Assembly (NCBI GenBank): GCA_916048095.2
Contig: OU696578.1
Location: forward strand, 6,048,007-6,112,006
DNA: 64,000 bases
Direction: 5' to 3'
DNA from: Sacculina carcini
Lineage: Eukaryota; Arthropoda; Thecostraca; Sacculinidae
A program made the translations under genes and the position numbers. The notes beneath the pieces are model-generated. The model had not been told where the DNA came from and did not search any database. It saw only the letters and a list, made by a program, of their open reading frames with translations. Shown here one piece after another: positions 40,691 through 51,458 of this stretch (positions are counted from its first letter, which is position 1; every line of letters starts with the position of its first letter).

Positions 40691-42185
40691 CACTTGAGGG
40701 GAAGATGTAGTGTGTAGCTACACCGCCAGAAGGCGCGAGTGCATCAGGTGTGGGTGACTCTAACGACCGTCAACCAGTGTGTGTGCAACAGTGGTGGTGT
40801 GCAGTTCGTGGCGTTATATTATTTTATTGTTCGTGTATTATTATTTTCATTGTTATTTAATATATCGCACATCTTGTGGCATTGTATTGTTCATTTTCCT
40901 TGTGAACATTGTGCCCTGCATTAGGCCTTTTCATGCTAAGCATATTATGGGGTAACTTTCGGTTTTTTGCTCCGTCAACTTAGTCGAATTTTGTGAATTG
41001 CAGTGAATACAGTGCTACATGTTACAGTGAAAGTGTTTTGTTATCGTTCTCCTATTGGTGGTCGTTTACGCTGGTAGCTCCGGTATTACCAGTATTTCAT
41101 TCAACGGACCCGTCTCTTCCTTCTTTCTTGCCTCTCTTACCTTGGCTCAAGCCTCTCACCCACTGGAGGTGAGAGTGCTCGCTTCGGGTGCAGTACGATC
41201 CCGGAGCACAACGGTCGTGATTGAACCCTTGCCTAAACAGGTTAGCAGAGGCGTGGGTTGCCCTGCTTCTAATATTGAAATTGTCGGGTCGCATCTCGGT
41301 GAACACAGGTCACATTTGGCCCAATAAAATTGTACCCAAACACAATTCTACAATACGATATACGAGTATATGCATCTAAGTGTGTGAATATTGTATCTTT
41401 GTGTGGTGCTGGGCATCTTGCGTGTGTACACTTTTGTACGCAATATATAGACATAGTCAATATATACGTAGCATATAAAATAGGCGTATAATTTGCTAAT
41501 TTTATTTGTAGTTTGATTTTTATATTTTTCAAGTGAAATTGTAGCAGCTCTATAATGTAGTGTTGTTTTTGCGTCTTGTTGTCGCTGGAGAATGACCTCT
41601 TCGATGTTGTACCTCTACAAATTGCTGTCCGCTCAAACAGTTTGAAATGTTCCAAAGGTATTGATGCTCGCGAAACAACGAGCTAAGTCACATTTATGTC
41701 TAGGTTGTAAAGTTATGTTATAGTCCCTCAGTATATTCTTCCTTCACCTAGTCTTCCTCCTTCGCTTCCCCTAGTCTTCCTCCTTCGCCTCCCCTAGTCT
41801 TAATCCTCACTCACTCCGAGAAAACGGGGACTTATATCGAGTCCGTGTGTTGTGCTTGTTGTGTAAGGACGTGTTTGGTGGTGCTCGTAGTGTGTCAGTA
41901 AGTTACGCTGAGTTTCAGAAGATAGTGAGCCGGTGCGACAATGTCGCATGCCGCTAAAATGATGTAGAATCATCAGTAAAGCACGACCTCACACGCCCAA
42001 GTAACAAGTGCAAGTGCGTTCACTTGCAAGCGTGTTTGAGTGTGAGTGTGAACGCTTAAGGAGTTTTGCGTGTTGAATGCGTAAAATATGTGACATCATG
42101 CTCTAATGTATGTATGAAGGCGTGTATCTGTATGTATGTGTGTATACATGTAAATGTAATCGTATATGTGTGTGCGCAATGGCAG
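40691..42185. other. Intron, no gene recognised
   Basis: Contains a possible tRNA-derived region at about 41138-41232 (GAGAGTGCTCGCTTCGGGTG and a T-arm-like GGTCGTGATTGAACCC), a three-copy pyrimidine-rich tandem repeat at 41744-41810 (unit close to CTTCGCTTCCCCTAGTCTTC), and TG-rich DNA leading into the next acceptor. No coding sequence seen. Confidence 0.5.
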
Positions 42186-42441
42186 TCTGTGCTTGGTGAC
42201 AAGCTGGTGACGAGTGTGCTGCCCAGTCACGAGTTGAGCGAGTGCCCCCGTTTACCGTCGCCTCATCAACTACGCCGACGTGTGCTGATCAAATGCAAGA
42301 AGCTGAGTGTTGAGGTGCCTGCTTTGCTAAGAAGATCTGCCCAGCGCACCAACTCGTTGGCTTCGTCCAACACTTCGTGCAACAGCTTCACTCTTGACAC
42401 AGACGATGAAGACGACGAAGATGACTTTGACGCCAATTTCG
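42186..42441 (+). CDS. PLCE1: Phospholipase C-epsilon-like exon, end of X domain and acidic linker
   Basis: Acceptor TGTGCGCAATGGCAG (AG 42184-42185), phase 0; donor gtcagt at 42442, leaving one base of a codon. SVLGDKLVTSVLPSHELSEC continues directly from MAHIFQ; LPSPHQLRRRVLIKCKKL is the end of the X domain. Then a Ser-rich and acidic stretch (TLDTDDEDDEDDFDANF) equivalent to the acidic X-Y linker of PLC-epsilon, which autoinhibits the enzyme. The ending phase does not match the exon at 57538, so one exon of length 3n+1 may be missed. Confidence 0.88.
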
Positions 42442-42883
42442 GTCAGTAAACATGAGCACCGCCGACATAGCAAGGAATTAAACAAAATTGCACATCTGCC
42501 CCGTGGAAATCTCACACTTTATTTCGGACACACACAAATACAAGTACAACTAAGTCTTCGGCGCAACTTACACACACCACATTATTCCTATGGTTAAGCC
42601 TAATTACCATCGTGTTTGTTTCTCATACCGTACAAATTTATATACAGATCCGTGAAATTAAATAAAAAACGGATAATAAGTAGGATATGAAATCTTCAAA
42701 AGAAACTTAAACAATCAGAACAAGCGACATGATATTCTGATGTTCATGTTATCCATGATATTATGTGTGGTCCAAGAAGCTATAGGTGTATGATTTCATA
42801 TATGGCACCAGTCTGAAATCACACATTACGAGACTGTGGAAATTTACCGTATATCTGTTGAATCTTATTTGTAAGTCTATACC

Positions 42884-42927
42884 GACGTCTTGTGACGCCG
42901 GTGACGACGTCTTGTGACGCCGGTGAC
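42884..42927 (+). repeat. 22-bp perfect tandem duplication
   Basis: GACGTCTTGTGACGCCGGTGAC occurs twice back to back (the run is preceded by TACC). Function unknown; in intron sequence. Confidence 0.85.
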
Positions 42928-43009
42928 AGATTCACGAAGATTCCAATGCCTTTCAATTCTGTCGCATTTCTCAGGATGTCCCCCTTCTAATTATATTTAT
43001 TTATCCTGA

Positions 43010-43430
43010 CAGCATTTGTGTGAGGCTTGTAGCGCAATTCGACCGGGCCGACAAGCTCGACGTGCTTGCTCAATCGCTGAATCAGGAAAGTTCATATGTT
43101 GACATATGTTTTGTGATATCTGCTGTCCTCTGCCATGTCTCGTCGGAAACCTCCTCCTCTACACCAGTAATGCGTAGACTCTTCCGGCGATTGAAGTATG
43201 CAGTCTTCTGGAGATCGATTACGCAAGATTGAATTTGTACATCTTCTTAGTTGGCAAAGACATTCAGTTCCTTCACCACCCCGGATAGGTCTTTGATTTC
43301 GGCACGCGCATACTCAAGTCATTTTTCGATATATTTGATGGTGTACTCTGCTCTCATTATACTAGCGTTTTGTTGCTCCACAATGAGCTCTAGAACCGAT
43401 TGAAACACCTTGGGCTTCCAACATATACTT
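43010..43430 (-). pseudogene. LINE ORF1 fragment
   Basis: Minus-strand frames give a coiled-coil-like stretch (VLELIVEQQNASIMRAEYTI) leading to YFNRRKSLRITGVEEEVSDE, which is the RRM start of LINE ORF1 proteins (NRRxNLRIxGVPE). It has stops and is not clearly connected to the LINE on its right. Confidence 0.55.
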
Positions 43431-43569
43431 TACTGTGGCTACGTCCACTTTTATAGGATTTCACACACGCACGAAATGCGTCTTTCAAGACACTACACAA
43501 TACGACCCCTCACTGCCAATGTCAAACTTTCATTGTGTTCTTACTACTAGTTGTCTTCGCAGGAATGAG

Positions 43570-45725
43570 TCAGAGGCTCGTGACTCCCGCCTTCCAGTTG
43601 TCATATGTCTTCTTAAACAGTTGTGTCGTTGGCTGTTGTACTATGTCGCTTGGCAACCTATTCCATCTATCTACTGCTCTATTTGGGAAACTATATTTTT
43701 GGATGTCCTTTTTAATCCTGCGTTTTTGTAGGCCAAAACTGTGATTGCTATTAGATTTTGAGAATTGAAAAAACTTCTGATTTTCCATTTTATCCTTCCC
43801 TGTAAGACATCTATAAACTGAGATTAAATCCCCTCTAACTCTCCTTCTAGCGTTGTCAAACCTAACTTTTTTAGTCTGTCGAAATATGCCAAATGTTTGA
43901 TGCTTCCTAAAATTTTTGTGGCTGGTTTCTGTACCTTCTCCAGTTTTTTGATATGTTTTTGTAAATGTGGACTCCAAACAATTTCTGCATATTCCAATGT
44001 TGGCCGAATGGTGGATGTAATCAATTTCGCTAGTATCCCCTCATCAATGAACGAAAATGCTGCTTTTATGTTCGCTATCTTGTTATTCGCTTTCTTGACT
44101 ATATTTGAAATGTGACTTTCTGGTGAAAGGCTGCTGTGAACTATTATTCCGAGGTCTTTCTCTTTGGAGACGTCCTTTAGCTCAATATCTTTTAACTTGT
44201 ACCTCCAGAAAGGCCGTTCTTGCCCTCTTCCAAAGCGTATAACATGACATTTTTCGACATTAAATGGCATTTGCCATTTTGTACTCCAGCTTGATAGTTC
44301 TTCCAAACCTTTTTGCAATGTCTGACAATCTTCTATGCAGGACACATTTGTTTGTAGTTTAATATCATCTGCAAACAAGTTCATGTACACGCCACTCGGA
44401 ACGGTTTTTCAATATCATTAATATATATCATGAAGAAGATTGGTGCGAGCACAGTGCCCTGAGGCACACCACTTTTCACTTTCCGCCAAGACGAGAAATG
44501 TCCTCTGAGACACGTTCTCATTCGTCTATTTTTCAAAAAGTCTTCCATCCATGTTTCCAGTTCCTCGTTGATTCCTCCGATGGTCCTCAACTTGTAGAGT
44601 AATTTATCGTGAGGGACCTTGTCGAATGCTTTTTCAAAATCTATGTAAACATCATCTGTCCACTGTCCTCTTAACCTGTATATTCTCAGTAATACGACTG
44701 TAAAAACTGACAAGATTTGCTGCTGTAGATCTATTACTTCTAAATCCGAATTGACTTTGAGTAATAATTTGGTTGCTTTCCAGATAATTGACCCACTGTT
44801 TTATATATAATTTTTTCCATAATTTGCATGCGACACTGGTCAGCGAGATCGGTCTATAATTTTTCGGATCTTCATCGTTGCCCTTTTTGAGCAGCGGTGT
44901 AACGTTGGCTTTTTTCCATAGTGTTGGCAATTTGCCATTTCTCATTGAGTTTTCCATAATTATTTTTAAAGGCTTGCATAGTGTTTCGGCGCATTCTTTC
45001 AGCGCATAGCTCGCTATGTCATCAGGTCCGCTCGATTTGTATCTTTGCAGCGACACCATTTCTTTTTGCACTTGATATTCGGTAATCACAATCGCCTCCA
45101 TTTCTCTAGACGGTGAATACTCTCCTTCCATTGTGCAGTCTAGTTCATCTGTGAATACCGATTGGAAATGCTCGTTTAAAATCTCACATATATCATCGTC
45201 AGTCGTATATCTTTGTCCATTCACCGCTATACATTGAATTTTGTTTTTTATTTTGGTATGGCTGTTGATATAGCCGTGAAACAATTTTGGTTCAACCTTG
45301 TACTTTTCCAGTATGTCTTTTTCATATTGTTTCTGTGCTTCTCTTCTGACCTTTGTATAGTTGTTTCTACTCTTTTTGTATCTCTCGTAACTGTCAGAAT
45401 CTAAGACTTTTCTGTAGTTCTTCCATAGTTTATCTCTCTCTCGTTTCGCTACCATGGAAGTTTTGTTGAACCATTGCTTTTTTTTCTTCGTATGTTTCTT
45501 GATCGGCACATACGTTCTCACTGCATCATCATCATCATCACCTTCCAATGCTTCTTCCCAATTTATATTTCTGAAATACTCATTCAACTTTTTGTAGTCT
45601 CCTTTTTTATAGTCCAAGAAGTGCATCTGTTCTACTGCATGCAAAATTACATCTCTAGTCAATACATAGTTGAAAGAGATCACGATGTGGTCACTTTTCC
45701 CAAATGGTGGCTCATATTTGATCAT
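43570..45725 (-). pseudogene. LINE endonuclease end, RT and tail
   Basis: GKSDHIVISFN (endonuclease end), then EALEGDDDDDAVRTY, where a GAT repeat replaces a 15-residue stretch seen in the copy at 1.6 kb. RT: LPTLWKKANVTPLLKKGNDE, NYRPISLTSVACK, QFGFRSNRSTAANLV, VYIDFEKAFDKVPH, SGVPQGTVLAPIFFMIYIND, catalytic NLFADDIKL, then the thumb (ITSTIRPTLEYAEIVWSPHL) and tail (RRRVRGDLISVYRCLTGKDK, FPNRAVDRWNRLPSD). Four frame changes. Confidence 0.85.
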
Positions 45726-45844
45726 CTTTTCCGAGTTTCTTCTCCGACGTGCTGCGTGAGAAAAAAGTCTTGGGTCAATTTCATCATATCATCTCTCAGT
45801 GTATTAGTTGTTCACTCTGAGTAATACTCGTTCCACTTTATGTT

Positions 45845-46789
45845 TCAGTTGAGGTCACCGGTTATGATTATGTTTTTCTTGTTTTTGCGTTCGGATCTAT
45901 CTAAAATGGATTTCATGCCATGAACTGTTGAGTTTCTCAGATCTTCGTACTCATCTTGTGTCCAGGCTTTCGTCTTTGGTGGCATGTATACAACTGCAAC
46001 AGTCACTGTGTCTTCTTCCAATACATCTACCACGAGTAATTCATTTATGCCTTCTGAAATGTCACATTTTCTCGCCTTGAGGTGCTCTGCTGTCATTATC
46101 ATCACACCACCTCCCTGTTTCGACTGTCTATCTTTCCGCCATATGTTATAATTTTGACATTTTATAACCGCGTCTGAAATATCTGGGTTCAATTTGGTCT
46201 CAGTAAGACACACAATATCTGGCTTATTGTCTGACAAGTAGTCAGACAGCTCATTCATCTTTGACAGCATTCCATCCAAGTAGGAATATACTACTTTCAA
46301 TCTTTTATTTCTACATACTTTTTTCCTTATTCCGTTTGTTTTTTGGTCAGGAACCATTTCTTCACCTGAAGTCCTACAACTCGGTAAAAAAATGACGGAT
46401 CTCCTCTTTTGTCCTTTGTTCATTTTTTTCTTATCTTCTTGAACAAGCTCTTTCACCTTTTGCCGATCTTCTTTGATCATGTATCTGCTTACGAAAACGT
46501 TGTTGAAATCGTCACTCTCTCTCAAGTTCTTTGCATTTTTCATGACCGTTTCAATTTTGTTTGCACTTGTGTATGTCACCTTAAGTGGTCTGTGCTTGTC
46601 CTTCTCATAAAACCCAATTCTCGTGAATTCTTCTATGTTTTCTTCATGTTCGTCGTCTGTCAGGACTTTCATGATTTTCTTTATCTTTTTCATTTCGGTT
46701 TTGTCTTTTTGTATCTTGTTTCTGTTGTCTTCCTCTTCCAGCCCGAAAAAGACAATTGACTTGTTGATATCCACAGCCTCTTTGATCAA
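45845..46789 (-). pseudogene. LINE ORF1-type domain joined to endonuclease
   Basis: The frame starts with SIVFFGLEEEDNRNKIQKDK, then EFTRIGFYEKDKHRPLKVTY and DDFNNVFVSRYMIKEDRQKV (RRM/C-terminal-domain of ORF1). It continues to the endonuclease start LKVVYSYLDGMLSKMNELSD, KPDIVCLTETKLNPDISDAV, GGGVMIMTAE and IIITGDLN. Fusion of both in one frame is either natural for the family or caused by loss of the ORF1 stop. The remaining endonuclease lies in the next frame from 45725. Confidence 0.82.
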
Positions 46790-46820
46790 CCTGGGACTCT
46801 GCCTTATCCCACTCTGCCTG

Positions 46821-46822
<2 letters not shown>

Positions 46823-46877
<55 letters not shown>
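46823..46877 (+). repeat. GT microsatellite
   Basis: About 27 GT units, the tail of the minus-strand LINE derivative to its right. Two copies of ATTTACCGAGTTGT follow at 46879. Confidence 0.9.
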
Positions 46878-46878
<1 letters not shown>

Positions 46879-46879
<1 letters not shown>

Positions 46880-48180
46880 TTACCGAGTTGTATTTACCGA
46901 GTTGTACATTGCGGGATGGAGTCACAGACTCGTTGTTCCTGCCTTCAAGACGTCATATTGATGTTTTAAACCTTCGGTAGTAGTTTATGTTGTCACAATT
47001 GATAGCAGTTAGTTCCACAATTCAACCGCTCTGCACGGAAAACTACTTCTCCACGTCTCTTCTTAGCCTTTTTTGGAGAATTTTGTACTTGTTGTTTCGT
47101 TTTGACCTCGATATATTGAAATTCATTTCATTTATTTTTCTTTGTCATTTATATACTTATATAGGTGAATCAAGTCTCCTCTAATTCTTCTATCTTTATA
47201 TAGAGGTTGCAGTTATATTTTTTGTAGTCGATCATCGTAGCTCAATTATTTTACTTCGCTTGATGTTAATTTGATGTTTTTTCATTGTTTATGTACCATA
47301 TTTGTACTTGTAGACCCATGACTTTGTACAAAAAATGTTCGCATTCTTCCTTTGATCTCGCGTCATTTTTCAATTTTGCTTCCTCAATTTTATCTTTCAC
47401 TTTTCTCGGTCTAATTTGCTTACACATCTCCTAATCCATATTTTTTAGTTCTTCTTTGATTCTTATGTTTCTTGCGTTCCACATTACATTCTCAACTTTG
47501 TTAGAGTTTGAAATAGTCACTTTTAATGGTCTGTTTTTACCGTTTTCGAATTGCCCCAAGCGGAAAAATTCCTCGATATGTCTGTCTTCTTCGTCTCATA
47601 GTACCACTGTCATGTTATTCTGCATTTTCTACATCTCAGCCTTATCTCTTTCAATTCTATTTCTCATGTGCTTTTCCTCAACGCCAAAAATTAACACTGA
47701 TCTATTCATTCCAACAGTATCTCTGATGAATATGGTTTTTTTCTTAGTACATCTTTTACTTGTGAATCTATATCTTTTGGTTTCCCACATCTTCTGCGAA
47801 AGTCTTTTTGCATTCTTCATGTTTCTGGTTTTCTTCGAGTTTTTCTTCTAGTTCTTCAGTTTTTGCATTTGCAGCTGTTATTTCCCCTTTTAGACGCCCG
47901 ACAGTCGTTTCGATGTTTTTCTCTTATTGCAGTAGTTTTTCCCTATGCTCTTTTTGTCCCTTCCAGCAGCCTCCACTATTTATTTAATTTTGTCTTCGTT
48001 TGCAGCTATCTCTTTTTTCAGTTGGTGGATAATACGATCCTTAGCCTCATTTTCTTTCTTCAGTTTTCTATTTTGGATTTATTGATTTTCGTTAATGCTA
48101 TCTTCACACTTGTTAATTTCGATTCGATTTGATCCACTTTTATCATTGTAACGTACACGACGTTATTTAGACGAATCAGA
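46879..48180 (-). mobile_element. LINE deletion derivative: ORF1 joined to the C-terminal tail
   Basis: On the minus strand an ORF1-like region (about 48150-47300: NRSVLIFGVEEKHMRNRIER, RPLKVTISNSNKVENVMWNA) is followed immediately by the RT tail (RRIRGDLIHLYKYI, FPCRAVELWN), 3' sequence and a microsatellite. The whole endonuclease and RT are missing; compare 43.5-46.8 kb. Both parts have stops. This resembles 'half-LINE' derivatives that depend on a partner. Confidence 0.7.
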
Positions 48181-48296
48181 AGCAATTTGTTTGATTCCAC
48201 TATATTCTCCGTTTTAATCCGGTATGGTGTAGCGTAGCGTAACGGTTCAACTGGGCATAAAAACACAAAAGACAACGTAAAAACATACTCATGAAT

Positions 48297-48607
48297 TGTA
48301 ACAAAATTCAAAACAATAAATATATAACAGACAGGCGCGCGTGGGCTTCACGGCCCAACGCGCGCCTACAAGAGGTCACACCATGACCTGACCACGAACA
48401 CGACTCCTAGCTCACACCGTGACACACGGGTGCACACACGGACACACACACGCATAGTCCTCACGCCCACCGCCACAACCAATCAGCGGCGAGCCGGTCA
48501 ATCGCTCGCCGTCACGGGGCATGCACACTTCACCAAACGCATACATACAAACACATCACCACACAACGCAAACGCGAACGCAAACGTGAATCACACACAC
48601 ACACACA

Positions 48608-48703
<96 letters not shown>

Positions 48704-48764
48704 CACACACACTCCAACGCGCTCACACACACTCTCTCTCTCTCTCGCTCACAATCACACCACA
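48297..48764 (-). mobile_element. Solo LTR, family S, TSD TGAAT
   Basis: On the + strand it starts TGTAACAAAATTC and ends AATCACACCACA, the inverse of the copies at 10937 and 25648. It is flanked by TGAAT (48292-48296, 48765-48769). It carries a CA tract of over 100 bp (48592-48697) on the U3 side and the GGCGCGCGTGGGC half. Confidence 0.9.
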
Positions 48765-49221
48765 TGAATACAATAAACCAAGTGCGCAAGAAGTAAACAA
48801 CGAAGAACATACACGTAATTGCTGCATATTATTTGCATATAATAATACAGCAAAGTGGCCATCCAAACCATAGACAAACATGAACATGAAAATAACTTAC
48901 ACTTTCTGGCTTCTCTTGGATATAACGCGGCGCAAACAGGCACAAAATCTCAGGTACAAAATCTTAGACACAAAATCTGACGTTGTAACAAACATTCAGT
49001 GGTATATAATAATGGTATATAACATCAATCATAGTACTGCAAGTAACCCGTAAAACACCGAAAAATTCGGACGCAACACACACTCATAAATGACGTGAAT
49101 ATATCAGTTTTAGCGCTAACACATCGCTTTTATATCCTCAAACGTACGAACTTAACTTCAAAATTAAATCGCATCAATAACATCTAACATAACCACAATT
49201 CAGAATCATAGTACCTCTACT

Positions 49222-50388
49222 ATGGTATGGAACCCTGGGTTCATCCTGTGCTACATGGACGACCTGGTTGACTCTGTTGACGGTGGGCACTGTGTGGACG
49301 CTAACTATTTTGACTGTGAGAAAGATTTTGACGGAGTCCCACACGAAATATTAATGAACAAGCTGATGGCCTTAGGTATCAAAGGCAACATCCTGGCCTG
49401 GGTAAGGAAGTTCCTCACAGACAGGGTCCACCGGGTACGCGTCAGGAAAGAGTGTTCGGGCTGGCTTCAGGTAACGAGTGGCGTTCCGCAAGGCTCAGTC
49501 CTTGGACCATTACTTTTTCTGGCTTACATCAATGATGTGGTCGACAGCCTCGAATCAACTGTCAGTTTGTTTGTTGACGACACAAAGATATATAGAGTCC
49601 TGAGGACCGAGGATGACACGAAAGCCCTCCACCGAGACATGCAACGATTGGGAAACTAGAGCGACAAATGGATGCTTACATTCAATGCAGCCAAATGTAA
49701 AGCAATGCATTTCGTCCGGAATAACCAACAAGAGGTGTACTTTCTCAACAATAGGAGGCTTGGAGAGACAACACAGGAGTAGGACCTTGGGATAATTGTG
49801 GCTCACAACTTACAATCCTCGGCCCACGTCTCATCGGTGGCAGCCAAGGGAAACAGCAGGCTGGGCATCATCAAGAGAAACTATAGTGTGCTCACCAAGG
49901 ACATTCTGCTACCACTTTACCTCTGCCTGGTCCGCCCCATCTTAGACTACGGAGCCCAGGCTTGGTCCCCTCACCTGGTGCGTGATATTCAGGCCCTGGA
50001 GAGAGTACAGAGGAGGGCCACTAAGATGGTCCCGGGACTGGCCCAGCTGCCCTATGAGGGGTGGTGCCGGCACCTTGGACTACAGACACTGGAGGCAAGG
50101 AGAGTGAGAGGCGACATGATAGAAACTTTTAAGCTGTTGCACCACTACGAGGACATCCCCTACTCGAGGTTCTTCCAACTGAACACCAACCAGCTGCGTG
50201 GCCACTCTCTCAAGCTCAACAAACCGGACCACTGGCGGACCACCATGAAGGGGAACTGGTTTGCCCTGAGGTTCATGGACCCATGGAACGCCCTCTCAGA
50301 AACTCTAGTCACGGCACCATCAATAGCCATATTCAAGACTCGCTACGACAAGCACTTAGGTCTCGGACAAGTGGCTGACAGGTCCTAG
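49222..50388 (+). pseudogene. L2/CR1-like LINE, RT C-terminal half
   Basis: ANYFDCEKDFDGVPHEILMN, then GWLQVTSGVPQGSVLGPLLF, the catalytic SLFVDDTKIY (FVDD in place of FADD), GN stop at 49659, SDKWMLTFNAAKCKAMHFV, a second stop at 49781, the thumb LLPLYLCLVRPILDYGAQAW, LERVQRRATKMVPGL, and RRVRGDMIETFKLLHHYEDI, then SIAIFKTRYDKHLGL at the end. All three parts are in the same frame, interrupted by two stops. A different family from the LINE at 43.5-46.8 kb. Confidence 0.88.
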
Positions 50389-51110
50389 AGGTGGGGATTA
50401 CCACAGGAAGATCACTTCATATTTCCCCACCATCTTTTCATATGTAAACATTCATAGGTAAGCATACTCCAGGGGCATTACACATAATACGCGGCAAGGC
50501 ACGTGTACAGGCTGCCAGATATATGCGCTGCGTTGCCAGACAAAAACGACGAGACAAAAAATAAGACAGAAAAGTTTGGCCAGGCGTTACAATAATTATA
50601 TCCTCCAATTTGTCCTCAAATATTTTCCCTTTGTTGGATTTGCTCATATTGTCTTAATTGGTTGTAGATTGACCTTGTAATCCTTTGCTTCACTCAACCA
50701 CGAATTGAACACACACGTCCGCACTTTGTCACTGAACAACACAAACTGTTTGTCTGTATGTATGTTCGTATGTGTGTATGTGCGAATAATATTAAGTATG
50801 TCTTCTGAAATATGTGTAGTATGTGAATCTTAGGGACTGATATTTTCGTTGTAATACACATTTTTACGTTTTATGTCTTTATACATGAAAGAGCAAAATA
50901 TCGACTAGGTATTTGATATTTGAAGTTTCACATTTTTGTATATTTGCACTCTGTGTTTTTAAATATGTTGCACTGAACTGTAATGAACTGAAAACACATA
51001 CATACGCAAAATAGCATACATCTAAACACACTGTATTATTTTTAATGTCTATTGCATTGGTGAGTTTGTTGTGTCTATATTGCATGGTATTCTATTTTGT
51101 ACTATATATA
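50389..51110. other. Intron, no gene recognised
   Basis: AT-rich DNA with TATG-type repeats; nothing coding seen. Confidence 0.5.
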
Positions 51111-51458
51111 ATTGTGTGTGCGTGCATATGTGTTTGTGTGCGTACTTGGGAGTGTGATTTTGTGTACGCTGTTGTTTGCGCGCGCGGAGGTAGCTGCGTC
51201 ACACAAGCGCTAGCTGAGTGCATGCATGCGCGGGTGGTATCCGCCCGGAGTCAACGGTCGCTCGTGCATGTTGGGCAGTGCGTTACTGGTGAAGTGAGAG
51301 TGTGGTGCTTGTGCAGTGGTTTAGAGTGTTGTTCGGTGGAGAGAGTAGTATTTAGTGCATTGTGTTGCGGTGTGATCTTGTGGAATCGTGCTTTCTTGTT
51401 TTTTTCGTGCTTACATTCAAATACAAGCTAACCGGACCTTCGAAAAATGGAGTTTTCA
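51111..51458 (+). repeat. LTR and gag start of the AGCTA-primer family
   Basis: TG-rich LTR-like DNA ends at AAATACA (51424) and is followed by AGCTAACCGGACCTTCGAAA and an ATG at 51447, the same layout as at 2811-2836 (TTTACA, AGCTATTTCGG..., ATG). After four codons it is cut by the LTR starting at 51459. The left boundary is not defined. Confidence 0.5.

Larger units (their letters stand above)
43545..46800 (-). mobile_element. CR1/L2-like LINE, near full length with frameshifts
   Basis: Minus-strand LINE with an ORF1-like RNA-binding domain, endonuclease, RT and C-terminal tail. The reading frame changes at about 45840-45725, 44650-44710, 44390 and 43980-43820. Its endonuclease and linker are the same family as the copy at 1.3-2.4 kb. 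Its C-terminal block recurs at 46.9-47.2 kb. Confidence 0.88.

Noticed and set aside
41138-41232. Possible tRNA gene
   Set aside because: Box B-like GGTCGTGATTGAACCC is present but arms do not pair well enough and box A is poor; noted only as a possible tRNA-derived relic.
42066-42185. Extension of the PLC exon upstream to ATG 42066
   Set aside because: The 40 residues before 42186 are low-complexity Cys/Val text from TG repeats; the acceptor at 42185 gives the correct phase-0 join to the previous exon.
43435-43744. Plus-strand open frames over the LINE end
   Set aside because: They are antisense to the recognised RT tail on the minus strand.
48430-48873. 147-codon open frame of Thr-His repeats
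   Set aside because: It is a CA microsatellite in a solo LTR; no codon structure or homology.
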